A stretch of 64,000 nt of DNA from Mantis religiosa (taxonomy: Eukaryota > Arthropoda > Insecta > Mantodea > Mantidae), in the NCBI GenBank assembly GCA_030765055.1, contig CM060953.1:22152187-22216186 (forward strand), given 5' to 3'. The position numbers were made by a program, and so were the translations under genes. The notes beneath the pieces are model-generated. The model did no database searches and was not told the origin of the DNA. It worked only from the letters and a program-made list of their open reading frames with translations. Shown here piece by piece: positions 9,362 to 21,300 of the stretch. Each line of letters starts with the position of its first letter. Positions within the stretch are counted from its first letter, which is position 1.

Positions 9362-12300
9362 CTAAATGAAAAAACATCAATGGCATAAACCTCTGCATTA
9401 CAATGATACTGACTAAACCTAAAATTATTTCTTTTGCCTTTTATTTTATTAATTGATATAACTTGGATCACGAAATTATTTACACTGTTATTTTCATCAA
9501 ATATTTTCTAAAGGTAATAACTGAAAATTGTTCATAAAAACTTATATGCAAAAGCTTAAATGGTGTAGAGATATGTATTGACACTGAAGGAAACTGCAAA
9601 TTATATTCTGCCATAAATAATTAGCCCATAATATCCCTTAAGAGCAAGGGCCTCCCACCCACTGAAATTGAAATTGGGGTCAGCTCAACTGTTTCTTACA
9701 GTGTGAGCAAATCCCTGAAAGTTAGCAGTTCTTTGTACTTATTGTTATCTATCCTTAATACTGTGACTTTGTGGGTTCGTGAAATGTAAAGTCCAATTTC
9801 ACCACTCAAAAATGTTCTTTATTTCCACCGACTTACAGTTTAACACTTGCCAATTACACAGAATTACGTGCTGCACACAATTACAATTCACCAGTTCGTC
9901 CGTTACAATTTCCTTGTACTCGCGATTACGTAAACTCCGATGCACGCACAGTCTTCTCGTTCATTAACACGTCCTTCGCTAGCACGTCAAACACTGACTA
10001 ACACTGCCTTCTTACACCAAGAACTGTCCTCACTCACACACACTAACCAACTGATTGACCAACAACTGACTAACTAACTCTGTCTGTCTGTAACCCTCTT
10101 TATATCGGAATATCCCGCCTTCTGGTGTTTACAGGATTGTTCTAGTAACAGAAAGATCGAGAACCAGGTGTAAGGAAACATACGGCACAGTCATGTTTTT
10201 CCTCCCAACCGCCGCCTTGTCACCACTATAAGACAAACGAGGGGAAGGTGTGGCTAACCGAACCTCCCCTGCCTTCCGCTCCCAGCTGCTTCACAGGGTG
10301 TTCTAGCGCTCGCGTTACAATACTGTATTATTATATCTAGAAATGACTGTTCATTTTCACTGTCACTTTCACTTTAGAGCTGCTATCACTTCCTTCTATT
10401 GATGTCTGTTTTTTGCTGTTCTAATCCACTTTGCATCTAGCCCATCCTTGAACTCTTGGGACCATTTTAGCCTTGGATGTCCTCTGCTTCTCCTACCTTG
10501 TCGCACGTCCCATACTGTTATGGCATATGCCCATCTGTCTTGACGCATTCTCGCCACATGTCCTGCCCATTGCCATGTAATCCTCTTTGCTCTGGTGGCT
10601 ACATATTCTAGGCCGCTTTTTCTTCGCAACACATCATTCTTCAGTTTATCTTTTAGGCTGATGTTCAGGATCTTCCTTTCCATCTTCCGTTGTTTGTAGC
10701 ATCAGAGCCTGTTTCTTCTTTAGCGCCCTTTAGTGCCCAAGTTTGGCAACCGTATAGTAAGACTGGAATGATGCAGGTTTGAAGGGTTTCTATTCTAATA
10801 GCTGGTCTTAAATGTTTGTTTTGAAGAATGAATTTCAGGCTCCAGAATTTACCCCATGCTAATTCTACTCTTCTCCTTATTTCTGCATCTCTTGTTCCTT
10901 AGAGACTCACCATTTGGCCTAGATAAATGTAATTACAGTATTCTATTTGTTCTCCATCTACATAACAATGTTTTCTGTGGAGTTGGTCATGAGTTTTGTT
11001 TTTGTTCTTGTCGTTGACACTCTTCAGCATCTCTTGTAGTTTTGTCGCTGAGTTTGCAAGTAACATAATGTCATCTGCAAATTCGAATGTTCTGGTTAAG
11101 TCGATAAATGAAATATATACTTTTACACTGAATTCAGCTGCTTTCTCTATAACCTGATTTATAATCTGTAGTTGATCTATTGCACTGTACTGAGCACAGA
11201 ATCCTGCCTGCTCTGGTAGTTGGTTCTCATTTATTTTCGTGAGCCTATTTGTGAGTATTTTGGTGAAGAGCTTGTAGAAGCTTGACAGTAAGCTTATTAT
11301 CTATAGTAGTTCAGGTCTTCTTTGCTTCCTTTCTTGTGTAATAAGATTATTGTGCTTCCTTTCCATTGGTGTGGTATCTCATCAGTCACCCATATTTTAT
11401 TAGAGTGAGGTGATTGGTATAGTTACTTCTTTACCCCATTTCAACAATTCATCATCAATAATTCATGCCGTCATCTCCTGGAGTTTTGCTGTTTTTTAGG
11501 TGCTCTATGGCAAATTCTACTTCTCCGATTAAAATTTCAAGGACATTTTCTTCTTTGGATTTTGCTGTCACTTGCATATAGTTGTTTATACAATTTTGTC
11601 GCTGCTTCCACTATTCCTTTTCTTAATTTTGTTGTCTCTCCTTTTCTATCTTTTGCGCTTATAATCCAGTGTATACCATTTGCCAGTTCCTTTTTTGCCT
11701 TCTTGACTGACTTTGAATTTTTTAATACATCTTGAATGTGTCTGATGTACTGCCATAAAAGCATGTTAATCATTTACTGTTGTCCTTCATGGTCTAGGGG
11801 TAACATGCTAGCCTTTGGTTACCAAGGTAGCAGATTCTTCTTTTACATGCCATAAATCTACAATACAGGGCTACCGGCTTTACTTTGGAAGCAAAGTAAA
11901 GCTGGTAGTCCTGTATTGTAAATTTATGGCATGTAAAAGAACATTAATCCTGATAAAAGAGCAAAATTAACGGGTCTTCCATGCCCAACATGGAATGGGA
12001 TACTGAGAATCATAGGAGTTGAAGAATATCCATAAATAACAATTCCTTTTTTTTTGGGGGGGGGGGGGAAATTACTGAAGAACAGTATAACGTCATATTT
12101 GGACCACTTTTAGTTTTTGGACATACCTGAATGCAAATTATCATAGCACGTCAATTACTTATATGTCTGTTTTGGTTACTTATTTTACTAACGTTTAAGT
12201 CCTATTTATGAATTTTTTCTAAGAATCCATTTTTTATAAATAAAAAATAATTCAACATAAAGCTATTAAGAGTTATTACTGTTGAAGCAATATTATGGCT

Positions 12301-15300
12301 AACCTTATTTGCCATGTCTTCATCAATTTTGTTCCCTGCAAGGCGCTGAAGAAAGCAAACATTTCCTTCTGTTTGATCTTCATGAACACGAAGTCTCATA
12401 CGTAATTCATCAACTGTCATATGTGACTCGGTGCCTGTAAAAAGAATTTTAAATGAACTACTCTTAAAACATTTAAATGAACTGGTAATCTAATAAGAAA
12501 AGTATCAAAGTAAAAAGTCATTAAAAATATACATCAGACTTTGTAAGAATACTCTTACACATATAGATATCTGCAAAAATTAACTTATAGATCCAAATAC
12601 AGAAATCAGAGACCTGAAGCTTTCCCGGTGTTGATTATGAATAATTTCTTCTCGGGAGATCAGCCAGGTAAATGCTAAATCGCTATCCAAGCTTTCAACG
12701 ACCCACTCTGTTGCTATCATCAGGGAACTGGTTGTAAGCTTACCAAGTCCGGTATTTATAGCTATGCAGAAGGACCCAGAAACCGCCTCGCGCACTGCTA
12801 TTGGTCGCCAATGACCAATGAGTGTTGAGGTGGGGGGCAGGTCAAGCAGTTGTTGATGAGCGGTAACCAGGTTTTGCTTAACTTAAGTCCCTCGTCCATG
12901 TTGCAATTATTTTAATTGGTTTTAATATACAAAGCTTCCTTTATGATTCTGTAACTTTTGCTGCACTTTTCTAAGATTTCTGTGGAGTGGAAATCGGAGT
13001 GGTTACTGCTCATCAGCAATCGCTTGACCTGCCCCCCACCTCAATGCTCATTGGCGACCAACTGCAGCGCGTGAGGCGGTCTCTGGGTCCTTCTGCATAG
13101 CTATAAATACCGGACTCGGCAAGCTTACAACCAGTTCCCTGATGATAGCGACAATGCGTCGTTGAAAGCCTGGACAGCGATTTAGCATTTACCTGGCTGA
13201 TTTACCGAGAAGAAATTATTCATATTCAGAAATAATAACCACATTGACAGTTTGGACAGGTAAGAGTCAAACTGAAAAATTCAATGCCATAGCTGGGATT
13301 TGAATATGGTCTCCCAGTTTCCGTCCAGTTTCTCTAACCATTGAGCTACCATGGTCAACAAGCCAGTATGTCATATGCTCAGTGATTAGAGCAACCGGAT
13401 GGAGATTGCTGGTGTGAAAGAACAATTTAATTTCCACACTGACATTGCAAACAACAGAGATATATTTCTTGCTCTAACAGGAATACTTGATATTTTCATA
13501 GTTTCATACAGAAGCTTTATTTGCTATATCAATTTTTAGGGCACTCTAGGGCTCACAGCAGTCAGACAACAGCTTGATACCATATTAAAAATTATACAAT
13601 AAATTGTCTGAGACACACATATCTCAATTCTCTGTCTCAGTCAATTCACTGTATAATTTTTAATTATTGCATTACTTCACAGTGTTAATTGCAATTTACT
13701 TTTTTCATATTGACACCCTATCTTTATCATCATTACTATTAATGATATTTAAGAGTTGAGAATGACCACATCCATTAATTCAACTCCATGACCTAGTATA
13801 ACATGTACATGGAATAGATAATTAAATATTTTATTGGTGCCATGTTTGAAAATATATTTTTTTAACTTCCAAATATGAAATACGAACACCTTAAATAAGT
13901 ATAAACTACAATTTTGCAATGAAATCATCTGTATACAAATACGTCTACACTTTTTCATACTTAAGTACTATACATGCACATTTTCTTGAGCGCTCAGGTC
14001 CCAAGCCAAAACATTGCAAAATGAAGTTCTAATAAATCCTTTCATGGAAGTGTTGAAAACAGTGTTGTTGTATAAATTAAATTATTTGGGAGTCGATTAA
14101 TGACACAAAACAACCCTTACTTTTAAATTTTCCCGGAACCGGTTTCTGAGGCCTTCCCTCTATCTTCAGCCGGACATCGACTTGTTCTCATTGATGTAAC
14201 TGGCAATATTTTGTCATCGGTCTCCTCTGGTGGCGGTTCGAGGAACTTGCTGAACAAATCTTTCTGGGGGATGTTGAAATTGAATACTTTGTTCCTATTT
14301 TTTGAAATAAAGATTTGTTCCCATGTGGACAGTTCTTCTTTTCCTGTTGTATGTTTTAGTAATTTTGGTTCTGGATTTATGTTGTGGTTTTTTTCCCAAA
14401 AATGCGTGGCAACTGCTGATTTTTCTAATTGTTTGTATTTTATGTTCCTAAAGTGTTCCTTTGCTCTTGTTTCTAAATTTCTTTTGGTTTTTCCAATATA
14501 AATTTGACTACAGTCACAGCATTCAATTTGATATATACCAGATTTTTTGTTAGATGGAATGGCATCTTTGATGTTTGAGCAAATTAGGTTTTTTAAGGAG
14601 TAATGGTTCACTGGAGCTAGTTGAATGTTTTGTTTTTTGAAGACTTTTTTGAATCTATCAAAGGCCCATGGATGGTAAGTGAATTTTTTAAAGATCATTT
14701 TAGTTTCTGTAGCTGAGAGGGTTGTGGTTTCCTTTAGTAGTTTCTTCTTTTTTGCTAAGTTCACTTTATTGTCTACTAGTGATTTGGGAAAGTCATTTTT
14801 CTGTGCTATTTCAATAATTTTGTTGTATTCTATTTTGTATTCTTCTGCTGTGAGAGGGATGTTGACCAGTCTGTGTGCATCATCCCTCACCAGAGGAGAC
14901 CGATAACAAAATATTGCCAGCTACACCAATGAGAACAACTCGATGTCCGGCTGAAGATAGAGGGAAGGCCTCAGAAACCGGTTCCGGGAAAATTTAAAAG
15001 TAAGGGTTGTTTTGTGTCATTAATCGACTCCCAAATAATTTAATGAAGTTCTAATGTTAAATCAGATGCAAGATCACACTGCTCATAAGCAATACACTAA
15101 ACTGAGACAGCAGAAGCTCACTACCTTTTTTTACTACCGACTGTTTGTAGCTATATTGTGTACAGTGCAAATACATAGGCTATTACAGTACATATAGTGT
15201 GTGTTTTTTTAGGTGAAAGTGTGTCGATAGTAATTTTTGAACTCCATTAAAAATATTTTGGTGATATAAAGGTATTTTTATAGTTTTTCTGTCATACTTG

Positions 15301-18300
15301 GGATAACCTGAACTTTTAACTCAGATTGGCTCTGGTCCCAGTTGATCCAGGTAAACGAGGTTCTACTATAATTGCAAACAATAAAAATTGCTCCAAATTT
15401 CATTGCGTATTTGTTTCTCAATTAATGCAAATACAATTACCTTTCTTCTGTGGCTTTTTAACCGATTTCTTCATTGTTTTTAAGCCTTTCTCAGACTTCT
15501 TCTGCTTGGATTTCCCTTTTCTTTTTCCTAGAACAATAGCACAACAATTAATCACTTTTAGAGCTAAAAATTCATTTTTTCTTCTAGCATTTTATCTTTT
15601 AATTTTACATTCTTAAAATATGAATATTTAAAAAGTAACAAAATAAATTTTCTCAGCTAAGCAAATCGCAAAATACTTCACAATGCACATGCTTATATCT
15701 TTAACAAATGTATTACTACAAAGAAATAATCGTTTCAAAACTGTAAAAGATTATCTGTGCTTAATGCAGGTAACAAATTTGATGTCTGCACCATCTTAAC
15801 TCCTCAGTGTAATTATATGTTACGTGTACTTTAAGTCTTATGTATACTTATATATGTACATTTAAGACCACTCTGCAGAAACTTCCTTTTAATTCTGTTC
15901 GTGCATTTTCATTAATTTTACTTTATGACACAGCTACTGGTTTGCAGCAGTACTATTGAAAATAACACTAATAAAAATCTTATGTTTCAAAAGTTAAGAA
16001 AAACTCATCATGAAGGCTGTTGATGGTCAGTACTGTATAATGAAACTAAATAAAGCATACGAGGGAAGTTCAGAAAGTTCTCGGCCTGATATAAAATAGA
16101 ACAGGCAATATTAAATAAGTAGAAAATATAGTTCTCCAGAACAATCCTTAACATGGTGCAACATGCAATTTCATAATGTGCTTTTATTAGTTTTGGTTAT
16201 GACACTGCTGCAAAATAAACATAGTAAACTAACAAAATAAACTAGCCTATACATGGCTAGTATGGAAGAACGATTCATTTCCATTAATTAACTTAATAAT
16301 AGTTCTGTTTTTATTTCTGAAAATGGATATAACTCATATCTTGCAGTGATTAAGTACTTTATGTCAACTGAAATTAAATAGCAATTGGATTAATCTTTGG
16401 AAGATTCTCCACCATCATTTTCTAAGTGAAGAAGTAGACTGAACAGTTTGAATGTGCATTTCTTTCATTTTGACTACAAATAACACCCAGTTACTGCAAT
16501 GACTGAAAAAACCCAAAATCACAAGAAAAAACTATACTGTGTAATTCAACAAAGAGCATGGGAATTTTCAAAATCCAAAAATGGATACTAAGGCTTATAG
16601 CAGGGAAATCAACAAAGCAGCTGTAGACCAATATTTAAAGATCTGCATATATTAGTGTTAAGCTTGGTGTATGAGGCGTGTCTGTAAAATAAGGTCTCCA
16701 AGGCGCTGGAGCAATAAGGAACGCTAATACCCAAGATCCTGCAACACTGTCGTTTAGCTTGGTTTCACCCCTTCAAATCCCCACCACAACAAACCCGTTG
16801 CAACCATTAGTCTTGACTGGGCAGCCGTTTGCAATGGAGCTTCCTATCACTTCCGCCTCCGAGTGCGAGTTGTGTGCAATGATCCGGTTTTTTAGTAACA
16901 AGGGCACTACCCCCACAGAAATTCATCGTCAGTTATGTGAAGTTTATGGGCCACAGTTTATGCACGTCAAAAACGTGCGAATGTGGGTCCGAGAGTTCAA
17001 AGAAAGACGTCCATGACAAACAGCGTTCTGGTCGGCTTTCAGTTTCAGCCAAAACAATTGCAAAAGTGGAGCAAGAAATGCTTAAAGATCAGCATGTGTC
17101 AGTTTGTGAGCTGTGCGAACTTATCCCTGAAGTCAGTAAGACTAGGATTGACAAGATTTTGACCGAACATTTGCATTATCACAAGGTGGGTCCCAAAATG
17201 CTCTCCTAGCCCAGTTCAGATGGGACATCCTCACCCATCTCCCCTACAGTGCAGACTTAGCACCTAGTGATTATCATCTGTTTCCTGAGTTGAAGTCACA
17301 CCTGGGTGGAACACATTTCCAGACCGATGATGATTTGAAAAATGATGTTGAGCGCTACCTGCACAACTTGGTGAGAGTGCTCTGTCAAGGGTATACAAAA
17401 ACTGCCACAGTGCATGTAAAATTGCATCGATCGCAATGATGATTACGTTGAAAAATAGCTGTAAGTTCCGCCTTTCCATCAATGCATTGACATTAAATAT
17501 GTTTTCTATATTAAATAAAATTGGAGACATTTTACGGACATACCTCATATATTTATGAAATATTATTATATGTTCATACAAATATAAATAACTGTCAAGT
17601 AAACGCTGATGTACATTGCCACCACACTCATAACAAGGATAAACTGACAATTCAACCTCGCCAAATGACTCTCTATGAAGGAAGCTTTAAATACAATGGG
17701 ATAGTGCTGTATAACAAACTCCCAAATTTATTGAAACAGGCCAGATCATTATAATAATTTCAGAAAGAGGTAAAAAAGTTTTTGCATGCATACTGCTTTC
17801 ATACGGTTGATGAATTTTTAGAATTATAACCATGCAAAATGTGTTCTAGGGATATAGTACATTCACAAATCTATACAAATTATATTTTGATAAGGAAAAA
17901 GAATAAGGAAATTACATTAAATGCATGAAACTTTTTTTTGGGGGGGAGGGGGGTCAACACCCGCTGTTCTTTTAGAAGAATGATTAAGATTGTTATCAGA
18001 GTATGTCACTCGTAATGGAAATAAAATATTTTGCAAATACAAGATGCTTTATAATATTCAGTGCACAAGACTGATTATTGTAATTTGGTTTATTTAAAAT
18101 AGCTTTTAAGTAATTTTTAGAGATGATTTGGAGATATTGTTTAGGTCAGATATGCAATACTTTCTCAATACTGAAAGGAAACTTATAAAGATGGTGTATA
18201 TTTATATTTATGTGTCCTATATCATGTATATGATGTACAGGAAACAAACAAAGCTGACAAGTCAAGTGAACTTGCAGAATTGACAAGCTCTCATTAAAAA

Positions 18301-21300
18301 TTTGTCTAGTACACTGTGTACCAAATTAGAAAGCTTGTTGTTGTTTTCAAATGCTAGGCTTTGGCAATGAAGCCATTAGCTCTCCAATATTTCTGTGTAG
18401 TGCGTCCGGCAGGTAGGACTTCACAGGTTAAAAGATGTTCTTCAGTCATTTCCTCTTCTTTGTTGCACAGAAGACAATTTGGACTTGTATAAATTCTTAT
18501 TCTGTGTAAGTGTTTGGCCAAATAATCATGTTCTGTAAGTAATCTAAAATTTGCTACTGCAGCTTTACGTGGGATTTCTGGAATAATTTCTGGATTTTTA
18601 ATTAAAATGTTCCATTTTTTATCTTTGGCTTTGTTAGATATTGATTGGTTTTGTTTGTTTTTATATTTGCTTTTGATTAATCTTTTTATGGACGTAAAAG
18701 GTAAGTTTTTACTTTTGTTCTGAATTAAATTTGCACGTTTTTTGGCAAGGAAATCAGCTGATTCATTTCCAGCAATTCCACAATGTGCAGGTATCCACTG
18801 TAATATAATTCTTTTCTTTTTTTCTGTGCTTGCAGCACATTAGGTGCAATGTTTAACTAGCTATCAGAAAAACATTCTAAAATAACATCTTATATGTGGT
18901 CATGTTAATACACATCTCCAACTGATTGTGACAGTACATCACTGTACCACCTGCAATCCAAACAGCAGACGCAAGAAAGCAAAAGTGCTCTAAAGAAAAC
19001 CACATGTGTTACTTCAGCAGCAAAGATGACTGCCACTATTTTCTGGAATACCTTGGGGGTGTTAGCTAGCTACAGTAAAATCTTGTTAACCTGGATGTCT
19101 GGATAACCCAGACCAGTTTGGGGGGAGGGGGGATGTTGTTTAGTGTAGTAAATGAAGACTTAATATAAAAATTATTTGTGGTTTGTTGTTTTATAGACGG
19201 TAAATTGCTGTTCTCAATATTACTTGAATTCTCTTGCCAGCAGGCAAATTCATTGCACTCACCCCACATACTTGGGACCAGGTTGAAAGTGCAACTTTGA
19301 CAGTCATGGAAAATTGTGGCCTGGTATGTGTGACTTGCCAGAAAACAAGATTGAAAAAGAAGTTAAGCATGGAAGATTTTATAGACATTTTTGAAAATAT
19401 TGATGGCCCAATGTTAATGAAGAAGACATTAACTGTTGCAAATAGACAATGATGGAGGTTATAAATCGATAACAGAGGAAGGTATTATTGCATCATGGAG
19501 CGTTACTGAAAATTAAGAGTATTCAGATTCAGACAGTGTTGATGAACCAGCTGTGGTTATCAGCCAAGCACAAGCAGTAGCAAACAGAGAAATTGACACT
19601 AAAATTAGGCAAGTGAGTCAACCTTGTATATACTTTTCTCCACTTACAAGTATTTTATGAAGACTAGTTTCTGGGGACTTCTCCCCTATCGTCAGTTCTG
19701 TGGAGTCAGAACTGACGATAGGGGAGAAGTCCCCAGAAACTAGTCTTCATAAAATACTTGTAAGTGGAGAAAAGTATATACAAGTTGACTCACTTGCCTA
19801 ATTTTAGTAACAATGGCCCTCCACTTTCTGCTGTAAGTACTTTAAAGCCCGGGCTTTATAGTTTGGACCACTATTAGGTACAATTAATGGAAATTAATTG
19901 TTTCTTCACACTAGCTGTGTGTAGGATGCACTATGAAACGATAGAACCAGACTGAAAAATTCAATGCCATAGCCGGGATTTGAACCCTGGATCTTTTGGT
20001 CTCCGTTCAGCTGCTAGTAAGTCGCCATTAAGGTAATTCCTAGTGGTTTACCGGGAAAAACACGAGTCAGTTGGAGAATTTAATGTCATGTTGAAAAATT
20101 GGACATAGTAGCTCAATGGTTTAGAGCGGCTGAACTGAGACCAGAAGATCTGTTGTTCAAATCCCGGCTATGGCATTGAATTTTTCAGCCTGGCTCTATT
20201 GTTTCATTTATTCTTATTATTACTACACCGTACATGAACGGCTGCTTAATTTTGCTTACAGGCTTGAAGTTCTTTTATGTAAAGTAAAACTATGACATGG
20301 GACCACCACGTTTTACTTCCCTTCTGAAGAATGCCATGTTAAGGATTTTTGTGCCAAAAAATTCACTGCGCTTAACCAGGTTTAAACCTGTGACTGCAAG
20401 AACCAGTGGCTAGCATATTACCTCTCAACCACTGAGGATGACTCATTTTATACTGAAGATATAAAGAGTATATTGATCCATACTACAAAATATAAGTAAG
20501 AATAATAGTCTCATGCCAGTAATAAACAACTTACAAGTCCCAGGTTTACTTTTTGCAGACGATTTGTTAATAATGTCCATTACCGTTAATGGGTTAAAAA
20601 TATCTTTGCAAGAGATGGAGAAATACTGTTCAGAGTGGGGCTTAAAGGTAAATTGTAGTATTTAAAAAAGGAACTAAATTGAGTAAATATGAAAAGTGGA
20701 AGAAGGGAGAAGCTGAATACAAAGTAGTGTGTGACTGTACTTACTTAGGATTAAAATTAGATGCAGGAGGCAAATGGGAAAAACAAAAGAAATCAGCACT
20801 GGCAAAAGGGAAAGCAGCAATGATGGCTCAGAGAGGGTGTCTATATAAAATGCCGGAGATGAAGATGAAATGGTTGGAAAGAGTATATAGTTCTGTAGTC
20901 GAGGCCAGAATGCTATATGGCATTGAAATATGGGGGCTTGAGAATGGGTGGGAAGTTGTGGATCAGATACACAGGATATTCTGTAAGGAAGTTTTGGGGC
21001 TGCCAATGGCAACAGCAAACGAAGTTGCTCAAATTGAAATGGGGAGAGTAACAAGGAAAGGGTTAATAATGGAAAGAGCCTTGAAATACTGGCATAGGAT
21101 CTTGAATTTAGATGAAGGCAGCTTATTGCAACAATGTTTAAAATATCAAGAAGCAAGTCTGCAAAGCTCGGGCTGGGCAAGCACTCTACGAAACAATTTA
21201 GAAAATAATGGCTTAGGGGATATTTGGAGAAAAAGAGATAGAAATTATGAAGGTTTCTGGAGGGGTGTTAGAAAAAGATTTAAAGATATAGAGATTCAAA

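Larger units (their letters stand above)
12590..13240. mobile_element. Penelope-like terminal-repeat foldback, family D
   Basis: A left arm (about 12600-12870, minus) and right arm (about 13005-13230, plus) are inverted copies of one sequence (TGACCTGCCCCCCACCTCA, GCTATAAATACCGGACT, hammerhead, TTTAGCATTTACCTGGCTGA). The 130-bp spacer encodes on the minus strand KGSFVY and IKTN-like residues typical of PLE C-termini just before the terminal repeat. No target duplication was found. The arms have diverged by several per cent, so it is older than copy C. Confidence 0.65.
14034..15041 (-). mobile_element. Penelope-like element, 1-kb copy with inverted ribozyme ends
   Basis: Bounded by the perfect 14-bp repeat AATGAAGTTCTAAT (14020-14033 and 15042-15055). 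The left end (element 3' end) has the tail seen in copy B, then the terminal repeat and ribozyme. The body is an open 255-codon GIY-YIG ORF. The right end is the terminal repeat inverted with a second ribozyme. The arms (about 14085-14225 and 14900-15041) are nearly identical. The copy is inserted next to an end of the TIR element family described at 24413-25226. Confidence 0.92.
19598..19808. mobile_element. 211-bp palindrome containing two opposed hammerheads
   Basis: Arms 19598-19700 and 19707-19808 match except for a one-base indel, with a 6-bp TGGAGT spacer. Each arm holds a complete hammerhead motif followed by a PLE-like terminal-repeat sequence (TCTTCATAAAATACTTGTAA). Best read as a PLE terminal repeat copied in inverted orientation with all coding sequence lost. 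No clear target duplication was seen. It interrupts the transposase relic on its left. Confidence 0.85.

Noticed and set aside
16380..16445. Acceptor followed by NDGGESSKD stop as an AROS alternative exon
   Set aside because: Too short, and no conservation or phase argument beyond a single AG.
20674..21180. 168-codon minus-strand ORF rich in Leu/Ser
   Set aside because: It is antisense to the LINE ORF 20679-21692, which has clear RT-tail and zinc-knuckle motifs.
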